Shown: one piece after another, positions 1-7,472 of the stretch
Position numbering within the stretch: the first letter of the stretch is position 1
Layout of the letters: every line of letters begins with the position of its first letter
Assembly (NCBI GenBank): GCA_022791875.1
Contig: JAAVZX010000063.1
Location: 1-64,000 of the forward strand
DNA length: 64,000 bases
Direction: 5' to 3'
From: Oscillibacter sp.
Lineage (GTDB): Bacteria; Bacillota; Clostridia; Oscillospirales; Oscillospiraceae
Notes under the pieces: model-generated
The model's database searches: none
What the model was told of the DNA's origin: nothing
The model's input: the letters and a program-made list of their open reading frames with translations, nothing else
Made by a program: the position numbers and the translations under genes

Positions 1-73
1 ACGCAACTGCTTTTGCGTCGTGCGTTTTCTCATACGCTTCTACCAGCAAATTCCTTGCTTCGTTATGCAGCAT
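1..73 (-). CDS. Transposase/HTH protein N-terminus, cut by window edge
   Basis: An ATG at 73-71 on the minus strand follows a good ribosome binding site (GGGGTGAGGAAG). It opens a frame reading MLHNEARNLLVEAYEK and then THDAKAVA up to the window edge. This looks like the first helix-turn-helix of an IS630-type or related transposase, which commonly begins with a similar 'NEARNLLVEAY' stretch. Only 24 codons are visible, so the family is a guess from memory of that motif and intactness cannot be judged. Confidence 0.45.
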   Translation of the reverse strand, partial: MLHNEARNLLVEAYEKTHDAKAVA

Positions 74-148
74 CTTCCTCACCCCGCTGCCATCTTACCA
101 TATCTCTTCTCTTATTGCTATTTCAGAGAACTGCTCTAAGCTGACCAT

Positions 149-373
149 TTGGTGGGTTGCAGTTTTGCAGGCTGCGATGCTGTAGTTATACAGGTTGACC
201 CAGAGTTATATGCCAGTCTGTTCGAGCAGGAAAATTTGAGTTCTGAACAGTCGCTTTACGCTGATTTGCTGCGGGCCAAGGCAGAACGTGAGCAAGGCAT
301 GGAAGGAGTTCCCGCCAGCCAGCTTCTGGCGGATATGGACCGGGTCATCAGAGATGCAGAGAGTGGTGTCTAA
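149..373 (+). pseudogene. Phd/YefM-type antitoxin remnant (C-terminal part)
   Basis: This 74-codon frame can only start at a TTG and has a stop 10 bases upstream. The text GCDAVVIQVDPELYASLF resembles the second half of Phd/YefM antitoxins ('..DAVVISPEAYE..'). The end, ASQLLADMDRVIRDAESGV, resembles their C-terminal toxin-binding helix. The DNA-binding N-terminus is missing. The frame overlaps the start of the next, ParE-like frame, as in type II toxin-antitoxin operons. I read it as the decayed antitoxin half of such a pair next to a transposase; family identity is tentative. Confidence 0.35.
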
Positions 374-575
374 ATACGGGGTGGTCACCGCACACTGCGT
401 CCATACCATGCTGCTGCAACATATCGCTTTTATCGCAAGGGTGAGCATCCTTGCCGCAAAACGGTTCCGGGAGGAATTTGCCGGGGTGCTGAAAAGACTG
501 TCTGAAAGCCTGCTTCAATTCCCGCTAAATGATTCTATAAAAACGCCAGAGACAGCCAATGAAGCGTTGCCTTGA
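354..575 (+). pseudogene. ParE/RelE-type toxin remnant
   Basis: A 73-codon frame starts at an ATG inside the end of the antitoxin-like frame, an overlap typical of type II toxin-antitoxin pairs. The segment FIARVSILAAKRFREEF followed by VLKRLSESLLQFP is the pattern of the two N-terminal helices of ParE/RelE toxins. Family members are about 95-105 residues and carry a C-terminal beta sheet with the catalytic or binding arginines. Here the frame ends right after the helices, so the protein should be inactive. Identity is inferred from pattern only. Confidence 0.35.
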
Positions 576-709
576 GATACTTTGTCCCCTTCCACCGCAA
601 GCCCGACAGAGTGTCCCAAATAAAATGGCCGAGGTGGTGTGTCAATGCGGAAGGGGAAAGGACGAAATAAAAGGGAGAAGAACAAGCCCCATAAAACCGT
701 ATAGCAGAA

Positions 710-742
710 GGGACCCGTGCAGTGCCGCACGGGTCCCTTTTT
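710..742 (+). terminator. Strong hairpin with T-tract
   Basis: An 11-bp perfect stem (GGGACCCGTGC / GCACGGGTCCC) is followed by TTTTT on the plus strand. It lies between the toxin-antitoxin remnant and the converging NADAR gene. The plus-strand orientation is favoured by the T-tract; the stem would also act at the end of the minus-strand operon. Confidence 0.7.
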
Positions 743-757
743 GGCATCTTTCTGCAT

Positions 758-1237
758 CTATTGCAGGTTTTCCCGCACCATCATCAAGGCAAAGCCCAGC
801 AGGTTCTGCCCCCGCCACGCCTCCATCTGAAAACGGCGCTCGTCCTTCATGGACAGCCCGATCCCCCAGATCCGGTCCCGGACCGCGCACTCCGCCAGCA
901 CCGCGTCCCCGGTGCCCAGGAGCGCCGCCCGCAGGTCCTCATTCTGCCGGAACTTTTCCAGCAGGCCCTGGTAGACCGCGATTTGGCGGAGACCGTTCCA
1001 GATCAGATCGTCGTAGTTCCGGACGGCGCGGCCCAGGGCCTTGATTTTTCCCACGCTGTCTGTGGACAGAATTTCCTGGGCCGCGTCCGCGTCCTGGAAG
1101 CAGAGGGCCTTGCGGTGCATCATGTACTGCTCCATGGAGGAAAAATGGAGGCCGTCGGAGGCGAAGGGGGACAAGTACCAGTTGCTGAGCCAGCCGTTTG
1201 GCTCGTCTGGGTTGTGAAAACAGATGATTTGGCGCAT
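758..1237 (-). CDS. NADAR (YbiA-like) N-glycosidase family protein
   Basis: A 159-aa cytosolic protein that covers a whole NADAR domain. It starts RQIICFHNPDEPNGWLSNWY, the family's conserved N-terminal 'F..P.G.LSNWY' block. Further family-typical blocks are FSSMEQYMMHRKAL, GRAVRNYDDLIW and WRGQNLLGFALM. Characterised members (E. coli YbiA) hydrolyse the N-glycosidic bond of damaged riboflavin intermediates. Other NADAR proteins remove ADP-ribose from guanine in DNA as antitoxins to DarT. No DarT-like gene is adjacent, so the substrate is open. The gene starts 9 bp after the stop of the upstream PPC-repeat gene and is probably cotranscribed with it. Confidence 0.85.
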   Translation of the reverse strand: MRQIICFHNPDEPNGWLSNWYLSPFASDGLHFSSMEQYMMHRKALCFQDADAAQEILSTDSVGKIKALGRAVRNYDDLIWNGLRQIAVYQGLLEKFRQNEDLRAALLGTGDAVLAECAVRDRIWGIGLSMKDERRFQMEAWRGQNLLGFALMMVRENLQ

Positions 1238-1246
1238 AACGGGCTC

Positions 1247-2533
1247 CTATTCCATGGAGATTGTGACGGTGTAGTTCAGGGGCAGGCTGTTGTACTCCTG
1301 GTACACATTCAGAATATAGCTCACTCCACCTGCCAGGGAAACGGTCATATTTTTATAGTCCGTTTTCACGTTTTTGCTGTCCGCGTCTGTCAGCTTGTAC
1401 TTCACGCCGCTTTCCGACTTGAACGTGTAGGTGCCGTCCGCCGGTGCGGTGTACATGTACTGATCCTCCTGGCAGATGTACGTCAGCGTCCCCGACGCCT
1501 CCGACACGCCTGTTATCACGTACAGGGGCTGGGGCGTGTAAATCTGAATCGTGTAGTCGATGAGGTTGCTGTGCTCCTTCACCACCAGGGTATAGGTCTT
1601 CCCTGCCTCCAGTCTGGCCTGGGCCGAAACACTGCCTACGGAAATACGCTCGCCCTGGGCGTTGCACACATCCATATCCAGTGCGCCGAACATTTTGCCG
1701 GAGTCGAAAAGATGCACGCCGCTGAGGGCGGCGGTGTAAGTATAAACATTTTTCTGCCCGCCATATGTAAAGCTGCCGGAAACCGACGGCTGTCCGGTGA
1801 TATCTGTAACCGGGTTCGGGACGCCAATCTGGATCGTGTAGTCCAAAGGATTCCGGGTGTACTCCACTTTCAGGATGTACGTTTTCCCTGCCTCCAGCTC
1901 CGCGTTCATACTATAGCCGTAGCCGCTGGAGATTTTTCCGCCATATTCATTCCCCAGCCACATGTCGATTGCACCATAGTTTAGGCCGCTGTCAAAGCGG
2001 TACAGGCCGCTCACCGCCGCCGTGTAGCGGTACTCGTCCACATCGCCGTCCTGAATCACGTTCCCGGACACCGAGGTCTGGCCGCTGATGTCAGCCAGGC
2101 CGCTCAGCAGATCGGGGGGCTCCGGCTCCGGCGCAGGTGCGGGAGCCGGTTCCGGTTCCGGCGCGGGGGCAGGCGCTGGCGTGGGTTCCGGCGCAGGCGC
2201 CGGCGCGGGAGATGGGGACGCCTCCGGCGTCTGCTGCGGCGCAGAGGGCGCGGGCGCGGACGTGCCGCCCTCCGCGGTGTACTCCGCCCCGTCCGGCGCC
2301 GCGGCCGCCCCGCTGTCAGGCCGGGCCTCCGGACTTATCGCCTCTTCCGTCTTTGTCTCCCCGAAGATCAGCGGCTTGATCATATCCGCCGCCACCTCCG
2401 CAAACACATCCTTGGCGAAGAACAGCACAGCCAGAGCCACCGCCAGCGCGATCCCCTTCTCCTTGTGCTCCATAAACGCGCTGATCAGGATCACCACCGC
2501 GGCAATCAGAACGACTATGATCCCCTTCACCAT
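1247..2533 (-). CDS. Membrane-anchored protein with Pro/Ala linker and three PPC-like repeats
   Basis: The start at 2533 is preferred over a longer frame because AGGAGG lies just upstream (gcAGGAGGatacggaaATG). The 428-aa product begins with two hydrophobic segments (VKGIIVVLIAAVVILISAF and GIALAVALAVLFFA). An acidic and then Pro/Ala/Glu-rich linker (PAPAPEPTPAPAP type) follows. Three homologous ~85-residue modules come next, each starting 'DITGQ.SVSG' and containing 'YTAAVSGLYRFDSG', 'LEAGKTYILKV' and 'DYTIQIG'. These resemble bacterial pre-peptidase C-terminal (PPC) beta-sandwiches. No enzyme domain is present, so a surface-binding or structural role is inferred. It is the first gene of an operon with the NADAR gene. 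Confidence 0.7.
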   Translation of the reverse strand: MVKGIIVVLIAAVVILISAFMEHKEKGIALAVALAVLFFAKDVFAEVAADMIKPLIFGETKTEEAISPEARPDSGAAAAPDGAEYTAEGGTSAPAPSAPQQTPEASPSPAPAPAPEPTPAPAPAPEPEPAPAPAPEPEPPDLLSGLADISGQTSVSGNVIQDGDVDEYRYTAAVSGLYRFDSGLNYGAIDMWLGNEYGGKISSGYGYSMNAELEAGKTYILKVEYTRNPLDYTIQIGVPNPVTDITGQPSVSGSFTYGGQKNVYTYTAALSGVHLFDSGKMFGALDMDVCNAQGERISVGSVSAQARLEAGKTYTLVVKEHSNLIDYTIQIYTPQPLYVITGVSEASGTLTYICQEDQYMYTAPADGTYTFKSESGVKYKLTDADSKNVKTDYKNMTVSLAGGVSYILNVYQEYNSLPLNYTVTISME

Positions 2534-2590
2534 TTCCGTATCCTCCTGCTCTTTATATATAGCCCGTCTTACTCGTGAAAGCCCGCTCCC

Positions 2591-2619
2591 ATTATACGGC
2601 AAAGCCTCCCGCCTGTCAA
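2591..2619 (-). promoter_or_regulatory. Consensus sigma-A promoter
   Basis: On the minus strand TTGACA, a 17-base spacer and TATAAT match the consensus exactly. The promoter points at the PPC-repeat/NADAR operon, with a short leader to the ATG at 2533. The -35 box overlaps the stop codon of the LacI-family gene. Confidence 0.85.
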
Positions 2620-3632
2620 GTCCGCCGGACGGGCCCCGTGCTCTCCCGGAGCATCATGACGGGCCGGAAGCTCTGGTGGGGCTGCACCGCCTGGCCTGTG
2701 TGCTCGATGAGGGACACCGCCAGCTCCACCGCCGCCTTTCCAATCTCCGCCAGGGGCAGGCGGATGGTGGTCATGCTGAAATTCGGGTAGAGGCAGTGGT
2801 ACAGGTCGTCGTGGCCGATGACGGACACGTCTCCCGGCACCTCCAGGCCGTGGCGTTTCAGGGCCTGGATGGCCCCTACGGCCATGTAGTCGCTGGCGCA
2901 CCAGAGGGCCGTGGGCAGGGTCCCCTCGCAGATTAAGTGCTCCACGGACTCCGCCCCGGCCCCCAGGGCGTCGGCCACGTCCCCGGTGCGGAAGAACTGG
3001 GGCGTCAGGCCCCGGCGGGCCATGGCCTCCTGGAAGCCCGCCTCCTTTTGCAGGACCGTCCGGTTCTCCGGGCCGTAGGTCAGAAGGGCGATCCGCTGGT
3101 GCCCCAGGCCCGTCAGGTGCTCCACGGCCAGTTCCGCGCTGTAGCGGTAGTCGTTGGAGATGACGTACTCCTCCACATCCGTCCGCCCGCCGATGAAGAT
3201 CACCGGCGTGGCCCCGCAGGCCGCCTTGATATGGCTTGTCTCGCTGGTGCAGGCGGCCACGATCAGGGCCCCCACCTGGTTGCCCACCATCATCCGGCAG
3301 TGCCGCTCCTCCAGCTGGAGGCTGCGGTGGCTGCTGCCCAGGAGGACGCAGAAGTCCAGCGCCGCCGCTTTGGCGCTGATCTCGTTGAAAATCCGGTTGT
3401 AGGCCGTGTTGATCTCCATAGCGGGGACCACCATGCCGATGGAGTTGGTGCGCTGGAGGTAGAGGTTCCGGGCGGCGATGTTGGGCGTGTAGCCCACTTC
3501 CTCGGCGATCTTCCGGACCCGGGCCTTGGTGGCGCCGGATATGTCAGGGGCGTCCCGCAGGGCCTTGGACACCGCCACGTGGGACAATCCCGCCATCTGT
3601 CCTATCGTTTTCAAAGTTGGACGCTTCCGCAT
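2616..3632 (-). CDS. LacI-family transcriptional regulator
   Basis: A 338-aa repressor of typical length. Residues 1-55 form the LacI DNA-binding head (TLKTIGQMAGLSHVAVSKAL ... VGYTPNIAARNL) with helix-turn-helix and hinge. The rest is a periplasmic-binding-like effector domain (SIGMVVPAME, PVIFIGGRTDVEEY, DVSVIGHDDL). The start has an ideal ribosome site (GGAGGTGATGAA). It probably senses a sugar, but no carbohydrate operon is adjacent: the downstream genes have their own promoter and the upstream neighbour is the divergent chaperone island. The regulated target is therefore not evident and could be distant or itself. Confidence 0.92.
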   Translation of the reverse strand: MRKRPTLKTIGQMAGLSHVAVSKALRDAPDISGATKARVRKIAEEVGYTPNIAARNLYLQRTNSIGMVVPAMEINTAYNRIFNEISAKAAALDFCVLLGSSHRSLQLEERHCRMMVGNQVGALIVAACTSETSHIKAACGATPVIFIGGRTDVEEYVISNDYRYSAELAVEHLTGLGHQRIALLTYGPENRTVLQKEAGFQEAMARRGLTPQFFRTGDVADALGAGAESVEHLICEGTLPTALWCASDYMAVGAIQALKRHGLEVPGDVSVIGHDDLYHCLYPNFSMTTIRLPLAEIGKAAVELAVSLIEHTGQAVQPHQSFRPVMMLRESTGPVRRT

Positions 3633-3667
3633 TTCATCACCTCCTCTCCATTTTTATGTCTACCTCT

Positions 3668-3696
3668 ATTCTATCGGAAAACCGCCGGGAGGGCAA
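3668..3696 (-). promoter_or_regulatory. Promoter of the LacI-family gene
   Basis: On the minus strand TTGCCC, 17 bases and TAGAAT lie about 35 bases upstream of the start codon, with GGAGGTGAT between. Confidence 0.65.
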
Positions 3697-3757
3697 GGGA
3701 AATTTCGCTTTTTTCCCAAAATCCGCCCCTGTTTTTTCATCTTTCACACCCTGGCCC

Positions 3758-3786
3758 TTGCCGCGGCGGCACGGGCGGGCTATAAT
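3758..3786 (+). promoter_or_regulatory. Promoter of the SMI1-hscC-J-protein island
   Basis: TTGCCG, 17 bases and TATAAT lie upstream of the first gene of the island, followed by AAGGAG and ATG at 3825. The three genes have no other recognisable promoter between them, so one transcript is likely. Confidence 0.7.
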
Positions 3787-3824
3787 GGGAGGGAATGATC
3801 TGATTCTGGAAGGAGCGTTTTTCT

Positions 3825-5726
3825 ATGCCGGACCTGTTTTCCCCGGAGGCCCTTCGGAAGGGCCTTGAAAAGGCCCGCGCCGCGGACCCGGACTTCAAAG
3901 TTTTCGGCGCGGACCACCACAAATACTGCTGGAATCCCCCGGCCTCCCCGGAGGCCGTCGCCGCCTTCGAGGCGGACATCGGAACTGCCCTCCCGGAGGG
4001 CTATCGATCCTTCCTTCTCCAGGCCGGAGACGGCGGGGCGGGGCCCTTCTACGGCCTGTGGCCCCTGGAGCAGGCGCGGGGCTGGCTCACCTGGGAGGTG
4101 GAGCCGGAGAAAACTCCGTACCTGAAACCTGGCAGGGACCTCAAAGCCCCTGATGAGGACGGGGAGCAGAACTGGCGGCGGGGCTGCATCCCCATCGGCA
4201 CCCAGGGGGACACCTATTTTACATACCTGCTGGTCGCCGGGCCGGATCGGGGGCGGGTGGTCTACGTTGAGTACGAGCGCTCCTGGGTCTTCTTCCCCAG
4301 GGAGCCGGACTTTCTGAGCTGGTATGCCCGCTGGCTGCGGGAGGTGTCCCTGGGCTACGACCTGGGCTGGTTCGGCATCCATCTGGACGGGGACGAGCTG
4401 GCCCTGATCAGCCGCTACGCCGGTACGCAGGACCCCGGCGAGCGCCATCGCGTCCTCTCCAGCATGACGAAGTTCCCTGTCCTGTCGGAGACAACGCAGA
4501 CCTTCCTCCGGAACATCGCGGACGACTGGATCGGCGCGGAGGACGAGGGGGCCCTGCCGGACCTCCTGTTCCGAGTGGACCCGGCGCTCTATGAGGATTT
4601 TCTCTGCCGCCGCTGGGACGCGGGTCGCCGCGATTCCGTCCTCTACAACATCTACCACAGCCCCGGGGACAAGCAGGCCCTGGCGGAGCGCTGGCACGAC
4701 CGGATTCTTGCGAATGTCTCCGGCTTTTCGCCGGAGTATGCCTGCCTGGTAATTCCCACCCTCCGCAGGGGCGGCGGCATCACCTTTGAGCAGGCCGCGG
4801 CCCTTTTGCTGCCGCATTCCCAGGACCCCGCTATGCGGGGCCGCAGGCAGAATCTTCTCCATGACCTGGGCCGACTCCCCGACGCAAGAGAGCACATGGA
4901 CTTCTGGCTGGACCTCCTGGACGAGCGGGAGGACTTGAAGGATTTGGCTGACGTGCTGTCCGCCATGCCCCACGTGAACGCCCCCGGACTCAAGGAAGCC
5001 CTCCAGCGGATCATCGACGATTTCCCCTACGCCCAGGAGCGCCTGCCCGTTGACCGGGACGATCCGGAATCCGTGGATCGCTCCGTCCGCCGGTGCCAGG
5101 AAGCCGACGTGATCCGCTGCGTGAAAAACCTCGTCCGGGACCTGTACTATGAGGAAATCAATCCCGCCGCCATCTGCGTCCCACGGCCCTGGCGGCTGGA
5201 GATGTCCCCTTACGCCCTGGCGGATCTGGAGATGGACCGTCCCCTGCCGCCGGACGCGGTTCCGATTCACCCGCTGATCGCCCACGCCCTCCTGCGGGAG
5301 GAGGGACGCTTACCTTCCACCGCCTGGGACTGGGATCGGAAGCTGAAAAAGCTGAAACGCCTGGAGATCCGTCTCACCGATGAGACGGTCTGGATCCGCA
5401 ATGACCAGCAGCGGGTCATTCACCTCCATGCCCCCACCGATCACCCCCTTCCCCCGCCCTACTATTACGCCCTGGGGGACTGGTCCGCCGTGGGGCGGAT
5501 GCAGAGCCTGCGGGAGCTGTCAATCGCGGAGATCTGCGTGGAGGACTTCGGCTTTCTGGCCACCTGTAAGAGTCTCCGGACCCTGGATCTGCACAACACC
5601 AATTTCACCGACTGCCGCCTCCTGGCCTCCCTGCCAAAACTGCAATACGCCAACCTGCGGGACTGCCCCCTCACCCATACGGAGGCATTGGAGGCCCGGG
5701 AAAAATCCCTGTTCTGCCAGCGGTAA
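3825..5726 (+). CDS. SMI1/KNR4-family protein with C-terminal leucine-rich repeats
   Basis: This 633-aa cytosolic protein starts after AAGGAG. Residues about 20-165 form an SMI1/KNR4 domain (PASPEAVAAFEADIGTALPE, GYRSFLLQAGDGGAGPFYGL, GDTYFTYLLVAGPDRGRVV). The middle is helical and unrecognised. The last ~70 residues look like leucine-rich repeats (LRELSIAEICVEDFGFLATC, LRTLDLHNTNF, LQYANLRDC). SMI1/KNR4 domains are protein-interaction modules common among contact-dependent and polymorphic toxin immunity proteins. Here the gene leads a tight operon with an Hsp70 and a J protein (21-bp gap), so a client-recognition or adaptor role is a reasonable inference. An orphan immunity origin is the alternative. 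Confidence 0.75.
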   Translation: MPDLFSPEALRKGLEKARAADPDFKVFGADHHKYCWNPPASPEAVAAFEADIGTALPEGYRSFLLQAGDGGAGPFYGLWPLEQARGWLTWEVEPEKTPYLKPGRDLKAPDEDGEQNWRRGCIPIGTQGDTYFTYLLVAGPDRGRVVYVEYERSWVFFPREPDFLSWYARWLREVSLGYDLGWFGIHLDGDELALISRYAGTQDPGERHRVLSSMTKFPVLSETTQTFLRNIADDWIGAEDEGALPDLLFRVDPALYEDFLCRRWDAGRRDSVLYNIYHSPGDKQALAERWHDRILANVSGFSPEYACLVIPTLRRGGGITFEQAAALLLPHSQDPAMRGRRQNLLHDLGRLPDAREHMDFWLDLLDEREDLKDLADVLSAMPHVNAPGLKEALQRIIDDFPYAQERLPVDRDDPESVDRSVRRCQEADVIRCVKNLVRDLYYEEINPAAICVPRPWRLEMSPYALADLEMDRPLPPDAVPIHPLIAHALLREEGRLPSTAWDWDRKLKKLKRLEIRLTDETVWIRNDQQRVIHLHAPTDHPLPPPYYYALGDWSAVGRMQSLRELSIAEICVEDFGFLATCKSLRTLDLHNTNFTDCRLLASLPKLQYANLRDCPLTHTEALEAREKSLFCQR

Positions 5727-5747
5727 ACCGGAAGGGAGCGAACAAGT

Positions 5748-7469
5748 ATGGCCATCATCGGCATCGATCTGGGCACCACCAACAGCCTGGCCTGCGTCTA
5801 TCGGAACGGCAAGGCCGAGCTGATCCCCAACGCCCTGGGGGACTGCAAGACCAGCAGCGCCGTCAGCGTCCTGGAGGACGGGACCGTCCTCGTGGGCGCG
5901 GCGGCGAAGGAGCGCCTTGTGACCCACCCGGAGGCCACCGCCGCCTCCTTCAAGATCTGGATGGGCACGGAAAAGCGTATCACTTTGGGGGATCGCACTT
6001 TCAAGCCGGAGGAATTGTCCGCCCTGGTGCTGCGCCAGCTCCTGGCGGACGCGGAGGCGTACCTGCACGAGCCGGTCACGGAGGCCGTGATCAGCGTCCC
6101 CGCCTACTTCAACGACGATCAGCGCTGCGCCACAAAGCTGGCGGCACAGCTGGCGGGCCTGACGGTGAAACGGCTCATCAACGAGCCCTCCGCCGCGGCC
6201 CTCTGCCACCGGTACAGCGTCCAGAGCGGCGACGGCCTGCGTATGATCGTCGACTTCGGCGGCGGGACCCTGGATGTGAGCATCGTGGACTGCTTCGAGA
6301 ACATCATCGAGATCACCGCCATCGCCGGAGACAACCGCCTGGGCGGCGACGATATCGACCGCGCCATTGCCGCCCATTTCTGCAAGGAGAACGGCCTTGT
6401 GGAGGAACGCCTGGACCGCGCCCTGCGGTCCTCCCTCCTTCACCAGGCGGAGACGGCCAAGATCGCCCTCTCCAGCGCCCCGGCGGCGTCCATCTCCATC
6501 CAGCAGGACGAGTTTACCTACAGCCTCGTTCTGACGAATCCGCTTCTCCGGCGGCTCTGCGAGCCGATTTTTCAGAAGGTGCGGGAGGTGATCACCCGCG
6601 CCATGCGGGACCGGGACCGGACCGCCCCCATCCAGGATGTGATCCTGGTGGGCGGGTCCGCCCAATTGACGGTCTTCGGCGATTTTTTGCAGGAGCTGTT
6701 CGGACGCCGCCCCCATGTCGCCGCCGCGCCGGACGAGATTGTGGCTTTGGGCGTTGGGCTGTGCGCGGGGATCAAGGAGCGGGCGGAGGAATTGCAGGAT
6801 CTGGTGATGACGGACGTGTGCCCCTTCTCCCTGGGCGTCGCCACATACTCCCACGCCGGGGACAAGACCCCCCATATGGCCGTGCTGATCCCCAGGAGCA
6901 GTATGCTTCCCGCCAGCCGCCAGGAGCGCTTCGTCACCCTCCACGACGGGCAGAAGTACCTGCGCTTCGAGATCTACCAGGGAGAGGGGTACTTCGCCTC
7001 GGAAAATCTATATCTGGGGGAGCTGGAGGTCCGGGTGCCTCCCGGCCCCGCGGGACGGCACTCCGCCCTGGTCACTTTTACCTACGACATCGACGGTATT
7101 CTTCACGTCGCCGCCAAGAGCAGCGGCGGCGACTGCCGGGACAAGCTGATCCTCAACCCCAACCTCCACCTGACGCCGGGAGAGCTGGATCAAGCCATGG
7201 CCCGCATCCAGCAGATCCAGCTTGCCGCCCACGACAGCCAGCGGGACCAGGCCCTTCTGGACCGGGCCCTGGCGCTCTACGAGCGCTGCCGGGGACGGAA
7301 CCGGGACCTGTGCGGGGAGCTGATCGGCTTCTGGAGGCAAGTGCTGGAGCAGGGGAGCCGGAGCAGCCGTGAGCAGAACTATACAGAGGTAAAAAGCCGT
7401 CTGGACTGGCTGGAGGAGCAGATGAATCAGGACCCGCTGGAGGATTTTTGGCGGGATACGGAGGAGTAA
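5748..7469 (+). CDS. hscC: HscC-type Hsp70 chaperone
   Basis: A 573-aa Hsp70, shorter than DnaK (~610-640) and matching the HscC subgroup (~556 in E. coli). The ATPase domain is intact: GIDLGTTNSLA (5-15), VISVPAYFNDDQR, LINEPSAAAL, DFGGGTLDVSIV (169-180) and ILVGGSAQL. The HscC-typical TDVCPFSLGVATYS opens the substrate-binding domain, which is followed by a short helical lid. DnaK-like GrpE-loop and C-terminal EEVD features are not seen. In E. coli hscC lies beside its dedicated J proteins (djlB/djlC). Here the next gene, 3 bp downstream, encodes a J-domain protein, matching that arrangement. It is probably a specialised rather than housekeeping chaperone. Confidence 0.9.
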   Translation: MAIIGIDLGTTNSLACVYRNGKAELIPNALGDCKTSSAVSVLEDGTVLVGAAAKERLVTHPEATAASFKIWMGTEKRITLGDRTFKPEELSALVLRQLLADAEAYLHEPVTEAVISVPAYFNDDQRCATKLAAQLAGLTVKRLINEPSAAALCHRYSVQSGDGLRMIVDFGGGTLDVSIVDCFENIIEITAIAGDNRLGGDDIDRAIAAHFCKENGLVEERLDRALRSSLLHQAETAKIALSSAPAASISIQQDEFTYSLVLTNPLLRRLCEPIFQKVREVITRAMRDRDRTAPIQDVILVGGSAQLTVFGDFLQELFGRRPHVAAAPDEIVALGVGLCAGIKERAEELQDLVMTDVCPFSLGVATYSHAGDKTPHMAVLIPRSSMLPASRQERFVTLHDGQKYLRFEIYQGEGYFASENLYLGELEVRVPPGPAGRHSALVTFTYDIDGILHVAAKSSGGDCRDKLILNPNLHLTPGELDQAMARIQQIQLAAHDSQRDQALLDRALALYERCRGRNRDLCGELIGFWRQVLEQGSRSSREQNYTEVKSRLDWLEEQMNQDPLEDFWRDTEE

Positions 7470-7472
7470 ACG

